This document shows positions 10,774-22,352 of a stretch of DNA of 64,000 nucleotides, one piece after another (position 1 is the first letter of the stretch; every line of letters starts with the position of its first letter). A program made the translations under genes and the position numbers. Source of the stretch: Pachyseris speciosa (taxonomy: Eukaryota; Cnidaria; Anthozoa; Scleractinia; Pachyseridae); assembly GCA_016490735.1 (NCBI GenBank), contig JAEMWC010000387.1:207501-271500 (forward strand), written 5' to 3'. The notes below the pieces were generated by a model, which saw nothing but the letters and a program-made list of their open reading frames with translations, made no database searches and was not told where the DNA came from.

Positions 10774-13480
10774 AATGAATAAAATAAAGAACTTTTCTTC
10801 GATTGTTAGCTAAGCCTTGAAGTTGTTTCGTTAAGTCTCGGTCGACAGCACTCTGGACCAATTCGAGGTACAACGATTGACAACAAAGGTTTCTCGTCGT
10901 TTGAAAGTCAGTCCAAAATTTGCAACCATCAATTTGAAATTTTAAAGACTCGAAATCACTCCTAAACTAGAGGTAAGGCTGAAAATCTATAGAAAACGTT
11001 TACCTCAACGGTTTAAAACGTGAATAATCAAACCCTAGCGTCAAACGTTTCCGTCTCCTTGAAATTGGGAACACAATCCTCCGCTTGGATTGAAAACACT
11101 TCTACCGGTTAAAAAAACATATGTCCTCTTTCTTCTAAAAGCTTTGACGCTTATTTGAATATATTTATAGTATTATATGGTACACTCAACAGAATTACTC
11201 AAATCTGATTGGTCGAGAACAGTACAATTCATTCCAAATTGAAGAGCTCAGAACAGAACCGATGTCGAATTTTAGGTCGTTTTTATTTTTTATTTTGCTC
11301 GGAAATGAAACAAAAATCAGTGAAAAAAAAAAACTACCGGATAATGTTTTTCAATAGAACTGCATGCAGTTCACACGCAAAAATTAGGGCAAAACCGAGT
11401 AAAATCGAAAAACGACCGGCTAAAATTCGGCATAAGTCGGTTATGCTCTGAGCCCTTCAATTGCACCCTATGAATTTTACATAGCAACGACGCTGAAAAC
11501 AGCCAAAAGTAGCAAATTTGAACATTTTGACGGCGGAAACTGGACGAAAAGGCACATAAAACTCCAAATAATTTTCTCTGGCGTAATTTAGTAGGATACA
11601 TAATACTATACAGTACAATACAATTCGTAGTTTTGTTGAGAAAACTATAAAGAAAAAGTCGCACGATCATAGCGTACAATTCGTGATTTGTAAGTACTCA
11701 TCATTTTGAAATTTGACAAGTTGCACTCGCCTTCATATTGAGAACTTTCAAAGTCACTCGCACCTATCAATCAAATAAAACACGAATTGTTTAATTTGAA
11801 TCCAATTTATGCACAAGGATTTATTGATATTTCAAACTGGATCGTTTGAAAAGCTAACGTAAACTGGATACAGGGGTGCTTACCATTTACTCGGATAACC
11901 ATGAAATTCTGTTTGGAAAATAAAATCGTATACATACCATTCCATTTGGAACTTTCCAGGAAGTATATAGATTATCAGCTTAATTAATGCACTCTTTCTT
12001 TTCTTTTTGAGCTTTTCAATTGATACTAGTACATTTTGCGCTTCGATCAAGCTGCAGCAATGAATATTTACACCTAAGATATCCACCCGGATGGATCGCG
12101 TAAATGGTAAGCGCCCCTGGTTTGTCGAGGACTATGCAGTTTTTATTGACTGTAAATATCAACAATACAATTTCTTACTTACGCAAAAGTAAGAAAGTTA
12201 AAAGGAAATGATAATCTTCGATTACGGTGACCTCTGACGGCGTTTTAATAATCAGTGTAAATAGGTCATATTTGCATCTATTTTCTTAAATGATGACAAA
12301 ATATTAGCAATATATATTTAATACTTATAATAATAATAATAATAATAACAATAATAATAATAATATTTAATTGCGCTTTTTCTATAAAAGCTTTTTCTAT
12401 AAAAGCTTTTTCTATAAAAGCTTTTTCTATAAAAGCTTTTTCTATAAAAGTAAGCAAAAGCCCATTACAGTTAGCATAGTAAAACTACCAACTTACCTTA
12501 GGAGTAAAAGTAAAATCCTAACATAAATTAAAAATTAAAAAAAAGTTAAAACCTAAACATAAAATCTAACAAAGGCTTTAGAAATAATTTTTTTTAACTA
12601 AATTATTAAGAGTGTCAATGTCCTTAGCTTCCCTAGTTACTGACAGAGGAAAGCTGTTCGACAAGACTGGGGCTGCAACCATTACGCGCGATCCCCATAG
12701 TCTTTTTCGTTTTGAACATCGGACTTGCTAGCAATATGCCATTTGTGTTTCGAAGCAAATGACAATTCGAAACCCAAACCATTATTAGCGTGATGTTCAA
12801 GACAACACATATAACAATACTTGATTGAATGGTCCTCTTCAAACTTCAGTATAATAGACTGTAATTGTAAAATGTATATATGAATTACTTAACAGTTATT
12901 CGGTGAAGTGGAGGTAGAGAGTGATAGATTTCTTCGCCAAAATTCACTGACACCGGGCGGGATGAAGAGTCCTCAAAAACCTATGGATAGCCAGCCTCAA
13001 TACGACACGTTATTTCTGGTAAATGAAGCAAAACCTCACGAGTGAAATCGAAGGGTATCCTTGCGTAGCATCATTGAGTAGCCAATCAGAGCCATTTTGT
13101 TGATATGATACTGGCTTCCTGCCCTCTTTAACTCTGTGGTTATTTCAGGTAACCAGTCCCCTCTCTTTTTTATAAGTAAATTAATTAAATGTCTGTAATG
13201 TAACTAAATGGAGAAAATAAAGCATGTTGTTGCATGTTGTTGTTGACAAGCATTAACGTTAAATGTTATTTAATGCCTCTAAACCTATTCCGTGTTGTCA
13301 ATCAAACCATTCCAAGGGATTCTTCTCCTTCGTTTTTCTTTGTCACGCCACAGAAATTGCGATACCAATACATGGATCAGAATTCCATTGTTTTCTTCAC
13401 GTTCCTGTATTTTTCGAGCTCTTTAAAGTCCAGAGAATGAGAAATAAACTATCTATACGCATGGTCTATTGGGAGACCGC
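10774..13480. repeat. Receptor 5' flank of unit A
   Basis: This is non-coding sequence shared with units 0, B, C and D. It contains an (AAT)n tract (12,330-12,365), the 15-bp minisatellite and several short ORFs that recur out of frame in the other units. Those ORFs are therefore not genes. Confidence 0.75.
12376..12450. repeat. 15-bp minisatellite, five copies
   Basis: Five perfect tandem copies of 'ctttttctataaaag'. The same locus has two copies in unit 0 (about 1174-1203), B (25,575-25,604) and C (about 30,495-30,524, one substitution), and one diverged copy in D (about 35,241). Confidence 0.95.
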
Positions 13481-13631
13481 TGTTTAAGGGAAAAAAATTA
13501 GGTCACGTGACCAGTACTTTTTACACCAAATACTGAACGCGATGGCTAAGCTTAGCTTAAGCATAGGCTTACAATGAGGATTATAGGGCAAGAGGTATTG
13601 TTTTGGCTTTAGGGTTAAAGATCTGAGGCCT

Positions 13632-13800
13632 TAAGTGAGGCTAGATTGGTGGGTTAGGTTAGGTTAGGGTTAGGGTTAGAATTGGGGCTAGGATTGGGGT
13701 TAGGACTGGGGCTAGGTTAGGCTAGGGTTAGGATTGGGGTTAGGTTAGGGTTGTGGTTAGGGTTGGGGTTAGTTTTGGGGATATGTTTAGCGTTAGGGTA
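13632..13800. repeat. Degenerate TTAGGG-like GT-rich tract
   Basis: The plus strand is a run of ttaggg, ttgggg and ttaggttaggg variants, resembling an interstitial, degenerate metazoan telomere repeat. A short remnant ('ttagttttggggatatgttt') recurs at about 31,603 in unit C. Unit B lacks the tract. Confidence 0.75.
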
Positions 13801-14406
13801 AAAATATAGCGTGTTCTTGCTTCCACACTTCCCTTTGCTACAGCACCAATCTCTTGAGTCCTGTTGCAGATACCCCACCCCCTCCAACTCTCCGTCTTTT
13901 GTTAGAATTTCACAAGCTTTTGCAGAAATACTATTTTTAGTGCGCTCTTCCAGTTTGCGGGGTCCACAGTTTGAAAAAGTAAAATGAGCTAAAAAGAGTA
14001 TTTTTTGTTAAGTTAACCATGTTTCTTTAAAATGCGCCATTGTGCTGATGCCGCACGTTCAGCAATCTCGTACCCAGAGTCCTCTGGCTCTTTGGTCAAT
14101 GGTGAACGCCTGTATAATAATAGCAGTCTAAGGAAGTCCGTCCTTGGGTATTTCGGAAGTTAATCAAACCGGAAATCCAAGAAACGACTCGTTTTGGAGG
14201 GAGATTTGGAGAGAGATTTGAAATATCAAATTCGGATTTTTTTTAAATTTGTGTGCCTGTTATTTTTCTATTGCTCCTGTTTTTCCTTAACTAAGGCACT
14301 TCAAAAATCGAAAAAGACAACAAGGATTTTGATTTCTGTGCAACAGTTTCTAATTGTGAGAATGAATATATGAAAATTATATATTTGAAACTGCGGATTA
14401 AAGAAT

Positions 14407-14559
14407 GAGTATGTGAATGATCATCGCAGTTACGAACACTACTTAAGAAGTAGTGAAAATAAAGCCTGAAAAGAAAGTACAAGCCAGAAAATGTTTTCAG
14501 GTTTTATTTTCATTTCTTCTTAAGTACTGTTCGTAACTGTGATGATCATTCACATACTC
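14407..14559. repeat. Fold-back at end of unit A
   Basis: 'gagtatgtgaatgatcatcg' at 14,407 is inverted at 14,540-14,559. The arms continue through 'acttaagaagtagtgaaaat' with small mismatches. Copies lie at 27,003-27,156 and 32,229-32,364, always near a unit junction. Confidence 0.85.
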
Positions 14560-14640
14560 AGTTTCTAATTGACTAAAAAGCCGTTTTAGCGCGGGAAGTT
14601 TGCCACGGCTGTTATACGACGGCAGAACATGGCAAAATGC

Positions 14641-16169
14641 AAGCAGCGAAAACTGATTACTGTCGCTGTTGCAAAAAATTTATTTCAGGAACTCTCTTCT
14701 CCACAGAGGCTCAAGGAGGTGAATCCGCTGAGCGAGGTACACGCTTGCGTAAAAAGAAGTGAAGGGGCAAGAGAGGGAGCCTCTGCCAGATACAACGCCC
14801 AATATTGCCGTCATCCGGGGGAGGCATTTTTTAAAACGTCTGTCCAAGTATGGTGGTGAGCGTACTTTTCCCGTGTCGGTAAAAATGGCGGGTGGACGCG
14901 AATCCTGATTCTTCGCTTGCATGATGTCGATGAATTACTTATGAAAACGTACTTAAGCTTCAATGCTTGGAAATTGGGGAAAATTTGTTGTCCTCGCGAA
15001 TAATGTGTTTCAAAAAGGCCTTTTATTTTGTCACGATGGGATGGATCATCATTTGAGGATCCACTGCATACACGAGCCGAGTGCCATGTGCAGTGCAGCG
15101 AAAGCAGGGAAAGGATTTACTAAGGAAACTTCAAGCAGCTGAAATGATTTTGGCCTCTCTGGAAGCTACACACTTCAACTTATTGTATTTCTGAAGGACC
15201 GTTCACGAAAACGCCCAAACAAGATCAGAATCTCTTTCGTGTTAGTCATTTTTCAGGTTTCCAAAATTTTTTAATGGCGGTAAATGCGATGTCTTAACAA
15301 TATTTCTACACGAATTTGAAGCTTAAGACATGACCTATTTGAAAACTAGAGTGAATTTATGTAAACATGAAATAAAACAGGCAGCTAACGTGCTTCTTTA
15401 TTTTGAAATCTTCGCCGGTCATCGGACACAATGTAAATAAACAATTCCGCGAGCGTAAAAATTCATAACTCGAGTTAGATTTATCGTTATGAAATCATTC
15501 TGGTCTCTTTGAAAACCTATAGATTTCTAGTTATTGTATTTCCGAACGACCGTTATCCAAAACACTTGACAAAGACGAGAATCTTTTTTCCCGGTCAGCG
15601 CTAAAATAACGTGACAAATTCCCTGCTAAAACAGAAATTTGTACACTACTGACGTTTCAAAAGATTTTTAACCCTGTTCAACATTCTCATTACACCAATT
15701 CGAAGCTGGAGATTTGTATTTGTGAAAATGTGACTGAATTTTTCTATTCATGAAATGTAAAAGCCACAAACGCTACTCTTACGCTTACTCCCACATCACT
15801 CCCCACGGGTTTCAGGAGGGGGGGGGGAATTCGAAGATCCTTCTGAGACAGACTTTTTTGCACTTCTTTCCCGAACTTCTGAAATCTTCTGCCAACAATA
15901 ACCACCGTGAAATGTAGCCAAAAGATAGATGCAGACTTTCGCCAAGTTTCAAGCTGAACAAATCGACGACGGCTGAGAAAACGTTCAATGTACAAGAAAA
16001 CAACAAAGATGTACAAGAAAACGACAGAAATCTAGCAGAGGGTTGCCCGCTCGATCGATCTCTCGTTTCTTGCGCCTGCACTCACCTTGCACAGCGGACA
16101 CATCCTAACGCCTTACCGATCACAGCCGATCGAAGCCGATCACCTTACCGATAACTGAGCCTCTGCGGA
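14641..16169. other. Spacer unique to the A/B junction
   Basis: This spacer is absent from the B/C and C/D junctions. It contains two diverged direct copies of a roughly 270-bp sequence (about 15,140-15,400 and 15,490-15,770; shared 'ttattgtatttc..aa.gaccgtt' and 'gaatttntnt...catgaaat'). The short ORFs show no family resemblance. I see no gene. Confidence 0.5.
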
Positions 16170-16174
16170 GGAGA

Positions 16175-16424
16175 GAGTTTAAGGAAAACATTGTATTAGC
16201 CGTTTTGGAGACAAAGCCGTGGAAGAGGGTATTGCCGAAGCTGTCAGCAAGTAAGAAACTATAAATATAGTTGAAGAAGACATTTCTATGGTTTATTTCG
16301 ACTATTTCGAGCATGTTATTCGCTGGTGACGTGTGAATGAGTGTGAATGATATATGAAATAAGTCATATATGAACCGCGGAAATGAAATCAAGGGAAGAA
16401 TGATCCTCCCAGTTGTGGAGAGCA

Positions 16425-16458
<34 letters not shown>

Positions 16459-16460
16459 CC
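16175..16460 (+). mobile_element. SINE-like module with pol III B box
   Basis: Sequence around 16,413-16,455 ('gcatcgcaccggtatcgcga' then 'ggtcacgggttcaaacccc') looks like the 3' half of a tRNA with the B box GGTTCAAACCC. The upstream part (16,180-16,335) recurs truncated at 27,280-27,545 and 32,495-32,755, and inverted at about 60,711-60,879. I recognise this as a coral-type tRNA-related repeat; the family name is uncertain. Confidence 0.65.
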
Positions 16461-16471
16461 ATTGAAGTCCT

Positions 16472-16532
16472 GAATTTATTTATTTGTTTATTTATTTATT
16501 TATTTATTTATTTTTTATTATTTTTTTTAGGC
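16472..16532. repeat. TTTA microsatellite
   Basis: (TTTA)n grades into T-rich sequence. It directly follows the SINE-like module, so it may be that element's tail. Confidence 0.9.
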
Positions 16533-16610
16533 TTCTTTACGCAATCGCATAAATTGCGTTCACAACTGCGAGAATCATTCTTCATTTGATTTCATATATC
16601 ATTCACAAAG

Positions 16611-16648
16611 ATTAGTTAGTTAGTTAGTTACTTACTTACTTACTTACC
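16611..16648. repeat. TTAG/TTAC microsatellite
   Basis: Consecutive ttag repeats switch to ttac repeats. Confidence 0.9.
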
Positions 16649-16875
16649 ACATTTTCTAGAAATTGCAGCGAGGAATCGCGCTGAAAACGCGACCAAATGG
16701 CACTGAAATCGCATTTAGTCACGACGTTTATGTTAGAAAAAATCGCAGTGGAGAACGTCACGAAAGTGCCATTAAAAATCGCAGGTGTAACCGGGAAGTT
16801 ACACTGATGTAAGAATTGTTTTTAACAACTTGTTCTGAGTTAGCATATTTATTATCGCTTTTGTGATTTTAAGTC

Positions 16876-17210
16876 TAATCGTATCTATAACAAAATTCTC
16901 GATCGTGATTGGTTCTCCGCGCGCCTATTTGTCACGTAATCGACGCGCGATCACGTGGGTGTCCAATTACAGGTATCCAATTTGAACTTTTTGTAATTGG
17001 ACACCTGTAATTGGATACCCACGTGATTTTCACGTCAATTACGCGCGCTTTAATGGCTTCCTTTGCAAACGTTTCCTGCAGTTTTCAAAACATATGGAAA
17101 GCGCTACATTCGTTTTCGCTCAAAAGACCTTCCCAAAAGAAATTTTTAATTCCGAAATTTGTTATAGATACGATTAATTAGTAATTGGACCTCGAAATTT
17201 GTTATAGATA

Positions 17211-17259
<49 letters not shown>

Positions 17260-17319
17260 CGCTCGTATTTTCAAATCAGCCTCGCGCTTCGCGCTCGGCT
17301 GATTTTGAAATTACTCGCG

Positions 17320-17362
<43 letters not shown>
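16876..17362. mobile_element. Inverted-repeat insertion in receptor B 3' flank
   Basis: The other units read directly from 'cttttatgattta' to 'tatgttgagtaatcat'; unit B has about 487 extra bases. The insert has inverted 'taatcgtatctataacaaa' (16,876) and 'tttgttatagatacgatta' ends, a 40-bp tandem duplication (17,153-17,192 and 17,193-17,232), and a terminal hairpin from 'gtacaattcagggagtaatc' (17,239) to 17,340. It is a non-autonomous DNA element. Confidence 0.75.
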
Positions 17363-17365
<3 letters not shown>

Positions 17366-17535
17366 TATGTTGAGTAATCATAAAATTTAAGTTGACCAGA
17401 GTTAAAATCAATGGTGTAGAAAACTGTGTGAGACTAAAACATTTTAGGCAAACTCACTTCACCGATGAGGTACCTAGACGCTGTACACCGACAGCTGTAT
17501 CCAGATGGTTTTGTTAGTTCACTGTTCCGTCTTAA

Positions 17536-18262
17536 GAGCAATTCTCTGTAAGAATCAAACAAAGTGGGAAATGAAAAAGTTTGACCCCCCCGCTCAAATT
17601 TACATGCAAGTAGACCTTCATGGGGGATGTTCAAAAATGACCATTATTGAGGTCAAAACTTAACTGTTGCCATGGGAACACCGAGTGTTTGTTGATGCCT
17701 GAGAACCCAACTTTGAACTAGAAAACTGTTGTGAAAACTGCAAAATTCAAAACACTACTTCTCAAGAGCAATAAAACTCTACAACTTGAGACTTACACCA
17801 AATGTTAAACTACTACTCTAGTTTTCCTCCATGTATGTCGCTTGTTATTATGTTAATTCTGCATAGAATAAACGGTGACTTAATTACACATTGTCTCCGC
17901 CATTTAAATTTGTGAGTGAAACTAGCATTACGTTTCTCTCACTTTCTCTAAAAGTACATCAGTTCTAGAACTAAAACTACATGGATAGGTTACAACAGAC
18001 ATTGTAGTTACTAAATTTGTAAAACTTTCTGCGGGGCGGGCTTATTTTGTTCTCAGGGCAATCAGCAAAAACAACATGAAAATCGGGTTTCTTAAATTTT
18101 GCTAAGATTAACACTCCCTCAATTCGCTAAAAAAATAGAAGAAAACTGAGACAGCTGTCAAAATAAAAGAATATTGCCTGTTGAGTAAACCTCTGATGAA
18201 AGCAATCGTTTATGACCATGAATTTTGAAACAAACTGAGTCGAACTAAGGCTTACTTTACTT
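17536..18262 (+). repeat. Left terminal inverted repeat of TTAA element
   Basis: Near-identical to the inverse of 22,353-23,079, with a few substitutions and small indels. Similarity ends just past 'ctgagtcgaac' and 'cttactttac'. No ORF. Confidence 0.9.
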
Positions 18263-18607
18263 GTTGACTCGCGTTAAAGAAACTGGTTCTTTCCCCACAG
18301 CGGTCGTTTTATTCATAAATCCAGTCTCCTGAACCTTTTCTTCCAACTTTTCTTGTTATTGATCTCCAGTAGCAGTGCATTTCTTTACCTCTGCTCAATA
18401 AATTCAGGTTTGGTAGTACCTAAGCAAGCAGGCATGGACTTAACGTACGCGTAAGTTTCCACCTTGGCCTTTTGTTGTACTTGTCAACGAGACTTCGCCA
18501 TTCGCTCCATACAAAACGAAACCGTGTGCAGGTAAACACTTTTGTGAAAGATTACATTAAATGAAGCTTTGAAGACTTGGAAATTCGAATCAAATACGAC
18601 AAATCTT

Positions 18608-18890
18608 GTGAAACATGTCGGGACCAGGTCAGCGGTGTTTATCAACAGACGTAGATGTTTATCAACGTTTGCATTCAGACGTGTCGGATTTCCTATTCTC
18701 GTATGGAGATTTCCCGAGAGATATGCTGTTTTGCTACTCTCTCACTGCCTTGCATATGCAGCGAGGAAGAACTGTTTCTTCTAAGGGATTGTGATCGAGA
18801 CATATCGAGCCATTTAAAAACTCACGGTCTTAGCAAGTGCAATGAAGATGTTTGTGATGGAATTGATTTATTACTTTGTCGTGGAGGTGA
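18608..18890 (+). pseudogene. Cargo-gene exon remnant with zinc-finger-like segment
   Basis: The frame ending DCDRDISSHLKTHGLSK (about 18,790-18,842) has the spacing of a C2H2-type finger second half (His-Leu-Lys-Thr-His). It ends at a good splice donor, 'gag|gtgagt' at about 18,887. An ATG-initiated frame from 18,615 (MSGPGQRCLSTDV) meets a stop near 18,789, so one frameshift probably separates start and finger. Together with the exons at 19.27 and 20.45 kb this looks like one multi-exon gene carried in the transposon. The function is unknown, and the domain reading is by pattern only. Confidence 0.45.
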
Positions 18891-19274
18891 GTTGAATCTG
18901 TTTTTCTCTTCTAACAGTCAAGCATGTCAAACGCGTATCAAAAAGGTAGTCGGCAATTAGTTTAGAAACTTTTTTTGGCCGCACGCGACCAGATTCTAAC
19001 AATTTTGTGAGCATTTTTTTGCAACTTTTTCGTACTTCAAATTGGTTTTCGTAAAATTAGTATTGGACTGGATTAGTGAAAATGCGGACTTCTAAATGCA
19101 AAGACCTGGATTGATGTCTTTTTAAGGGTCTTTTTCTCAGAACTGCTTGTTGTGAATAATAAAGTAGATTTTCTATTATCAAGGCTTAGCCGCATGCCAT
19201 GTTCTTAAGAAATGCACAGTGTTCCCACGTCCTGTTTCCACTTGAATGGAAAAAGTTTTTTTTCGCTTTTTATA

Positions 19275-19517
19275 GCTCTAGGTTTTGCTTTAGGGTTTTT
19301 CGATGTAACACGCGCTGAAGGAACTACCTTAAAGATATGCAGTTGTCATCGTGATCGACTGGGGATATATTGGGGAGGCAGACGGAGGACCTACCAAGTT
19401 CCTACTGAACTTACTAATCATAAAGGCTCCAAAATGAAAGGGGATCGTTCTGTTTTGAAAAGGCACACTGTCCTTATAAAGCAAATAACAGGAACTATCG
19501 TTCCGGTGGGTTCCGGT
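19275..19517 (+). pseudogene. Cargo-gene internal exon (CxCHRxxLGxxW / KGDR / PVGSG)
   Basis: The frame is open from the start of the region to a splice donor ('ccg|gtaaga', about 19,517); possible acceptors lie in the Y-rich 'cgctttttatag' at about 19,270. The peptide shows ICSCHRDRLGIYW, then VPTELTNHKGSKMKGDRSVL, then TGTIVPVGSG. I recall this arrangement (HR-LG-W, HK, KGDR, PVGSG) from uncharacterised cnidarian proteins, usually before further Cys residues; that is memory, not a search. The open frame and donor support a real exon. Confidence 0.5.
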
Positions 19518-19569
19518 AAGAAAAAACACAGAAAATACAGTAAGCATCACAATAAAATGTAAAACCATC

Positions 19570-20448
19570 TGCGTAACAACGTAGCTACTTCAGATATAGA
19601 TAGTGACGTTTCTGCTGGTTACCGGTAGGCCCGTCAGGTGATGAGTGCGACAGGTTAATGCCACAATTTGTATCACTCTCTGGTTTGAGTCTTTGTTTTG
19701 GTGACTAGCGTAGCTTCGCGATCCACTGTTGGCAATTTGGCCTCCTGTTTCTTCATCCTGAGCATCCACTCTTTGAAAAGTTTTTTTTTTACTCTTTGAA
19801 AAGTCGGTTTTATTAACCTGTTATGTTAATCACAATTGAATTCTCTAATGAAATGCGTGGGTGAACAAATCCATTACAATTTGTGGAGTGCGTTATAAAA
19901 CCCTTTAACACAAATCAAAATAATAAAATCTGATTTCAGTGGTACCATAGCCACAGTCTCACTGAGATGCAAATTTGAGATTTATGATCCCACGTATAAA
20001 GTGTGCATTTACCTGTTTTTTTTTTTTTTATTCTTTTCATCTTCTTAGCCATTTGTCGAGGGTGCAGGGAAATCATTGCTTACAGAGTTCAAACAGATTA
20101 AAGCGATCCGCAGGTCAGAATAAGCCTCACTGATAAAATGATTTAGAAGTTTCCATCTAACAAATGTTAACTTTTTTCATTATGTTTACGGAGGAATATC
20201 TAGGGAAGACAATTGTAACCTATTTCAGCCTTTTTTTTTTTTTAATAGAGTGACTATGAGAAAGCAAGCCGTACCAGTAAAGTGTCATGCCGGAACAGGC
20301 TTCGCGAAGCAGCTGTAACACAAACATTGACACCTAAAGGGGTGGATCTGTCTTGGCGGATGGATTCTCTCTTGCATTATACACTCGCTATGATTTAAAA
20401 AACTGTTAGTCGGTGAATTTCCTTAACTGTATCACTGCTCCATTTTGC
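19570..20448. other. Intron-like interval inside TTAA element
   Basis: AT-rich, with a long T tract (20,018-20,030); no ORF. It lies between a donor at about 19,517 and the acceptor at 20,448. Confidence 0.4.
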
Positions 20449-21290
20449 AGTGCCAAAGGAAAGTGAATTTTCATGGCTTCAAAACGTCTGCTTTGGCGAT
20501 GGTGATTTTTCGGCCGTATTTCAAAGAAGGGCACAATGCAAGATAACGGCTGATGTGTCAGATACGAAACAAACTAGCAGGCTGGAAAAGAAGGAAGACC
20601 GCTCAGAGTTTAGTGACAGCACATTCCAGTGCTCAGATTCCAGTGACAGCAGAGATCAAGCTTCTGCCAAAATATTTTCTTGCCCGGAGATCGCTAGAAG
20701 GGCTGTACAAAGTCTTTCGTGCGATATTCCGCACTCGAAAGACACTGTGAGTACGGCGTGCATGTCAGGTCCCTGGAAAAAGTGACCCTTCAAGACAGAG
20801 CTAAGTTAAGTTATACGCAGCATTTAGAAGGCCAAACTAAGGAGCTCTCCAGTGTTAGTCTGAGCGGTGACCCTCATTTCCCCTTGTTGAATATGGGCTG
20901 GGCTTTAAAGTCGAAACCTAAAACTGCAAGATTCGGTGAGAAGCAGAAGTCCTTTCTTGAAAGTAAGTTTTTAGACGGAGAGAAATCAAGTAAGAAGACC
21001 ACAGGTGAAGAAGTCGCAAAAAAGATGCGCAAAGCTCGAGACGATAACAATCAGCGATTGTTTTCAGTTGATGAGTTCCTTACACCGTCGCAAATTTCTT
21101 CTTACTTCTCTCGCTTTGCAGCAAAAAGAAAGTAGCTCAGCGAGTCAGAATATCAGGCACATGAAAACGAAGATATGCTACTTGAGGTAAGAAATGATCT
21201 TATGAAATGGGCATCCACTAGTGCACGGAGATCTTCAGCTGCACCAAATGACGAAAGAAGAATTATCCTCGCTAAAAATGACAACGCTTA
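20449..21290 (+). pseudogene. Cargo-gene 3' exon, frameshifted and with in-frame stop
   Basis: A strong acceptor ('ccattttgcag|tgcca') precedes an open frame rich in Ser and Lys that ends at 20,785. Coding continues in the +1 frame after an A-run near 20,780 (VTLQDRAKLSYTQHLEGQ) and reaches GWALKSKPKTARFGEKQKSF and LTPSQISSYFSRFAAKRK, then a TAG at 21,133. The same frame stays open beyond the TAG (SESEYQAHENEDMLLEVRND) to 21,290. The GWALK...F.EKQK...FLTP.QI.S.FSR pattern resembles the C-terminus of uncharacterised cnidarian proteins that I remember alongside the preceding exon type. The frameshift and stop suggest a decayed copy. Confidence 0.5.
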
Positions 21291-21842
21291 AAGCCATCTG
21301 CACATCTCAGGACGACGAAAGGAACCCTTCGTAAACGGTATTGTTTCCATTGTCGAGAGCTGCAGTTGCAAAGCTGCAGCAGACAGTGTAGCTGAAAGAG
21401 CATGTACTAGCTTCCTAACACAGGTTCTTTTACACGTAGCATAACAAGGACATTTCGTTGATAAGAACCAAGTCGATTTTTTTGTTTGTTTGTCTTTTTT
21501 TTTTTTTGCTTTTGTTTTTATTTTTATATTGCTATTAATTATGTTACTAAGGAGCTGGAAGAAATTGTACTTGAAAGTAAGATATACCTGTCATAATCAA
21601 GCACTGACATGTCTTGAAATGAAAGCATATGGGCATGCCAGCTGTGTAGAATTTTTAATAAGAATGGAGAATAGCTATTCCCTCATTTATCTTTAATACA
21701 ATGTATTACTTTCATTGACGAATTTTGTTTTCGGTGTCAGTTAGAGATTTGTGCGGCGAAAAAATGGTATGAGCTACTGTACATGGACCAGGAGGAAAAT
21801 ATCGAGTCGAAAAGTGATCAAAAATCTGATCAAATTAACGTA

Positions 21843-22055
21843 AATAGACCTTTTTAGCTTGTAGATTTTGCTTTCCCAATGTAGACCATGTGATCTTCCC
21901 AAGGGGCATTTGCCTTTTGTCTTTTCATAAATTATGCGTACATATGGACGTGAATAAGGCGAAATTTCAAAGAAACAGAAAGAAACAATTCTCTAAGGTA
22001 ACATCACATGACCTACTTTGGAAAACATAACTAATACAAGCTAAAAAGGTCTATT
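21843..22055. mobile_element. MITE nested in TTAA element
   Basis: 'aatagacctttttagcttgt' at 21,843 is inverted at 22,036-22,055. A second partial pairing lies further in ('accatgtgat' with 'atcacatgac'). About 213 bp, no ORF. Confidence 0.7.
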
Positions 22056-22352
22056 ATGTGCCATCAACAACTTACGTCTAAGGACACTTTCTTGAACCAA
22101 ACATAAAATAAGAAGTCTTCTGGTAAATAACGCTGACCATTAATCTCTCAAGACATAAGGTTATTTTTGCTTCCTCGCTTCCACCTTGAAAACAGTTGTT
22201 TTTTTCCATCTTTGCACCGTAAATTGGGGTAAAATCATTGGCTTATTGAAATCTTCTCTAGATAATGCATTTTGTCATTGCTTGAAACGAATGGTGACGT
22301 CAGATTGAGGAGTACAGGAAAGCGAGTCGAAAAGTGGAGAAATGGACCAAAC

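Larger units (their letters stand above)
9563..14640. repeat. GPCR-array unit A
   Basis: The order is receptor 3' flank (9563-9897), receptor (9898-10773), 5' flank (10.77-13.48 kb), a telomere-like tract, then a fold-back (14.4 kb). The same order recurs in units B and C, and truncated in D, all in the same orientation. The 5' flanks are nearly identical over long runs, which indicates recent tandem duplication or gene conversion. Confidence 0.85.

Noticed and set aside
14629..14859. 76-residue plus-strand ORF starting MAKCKQRK
   Set aside because: Its first part is repeat sequence whose copies at 27.2 and 32.4 kb diverge and do not stay open.
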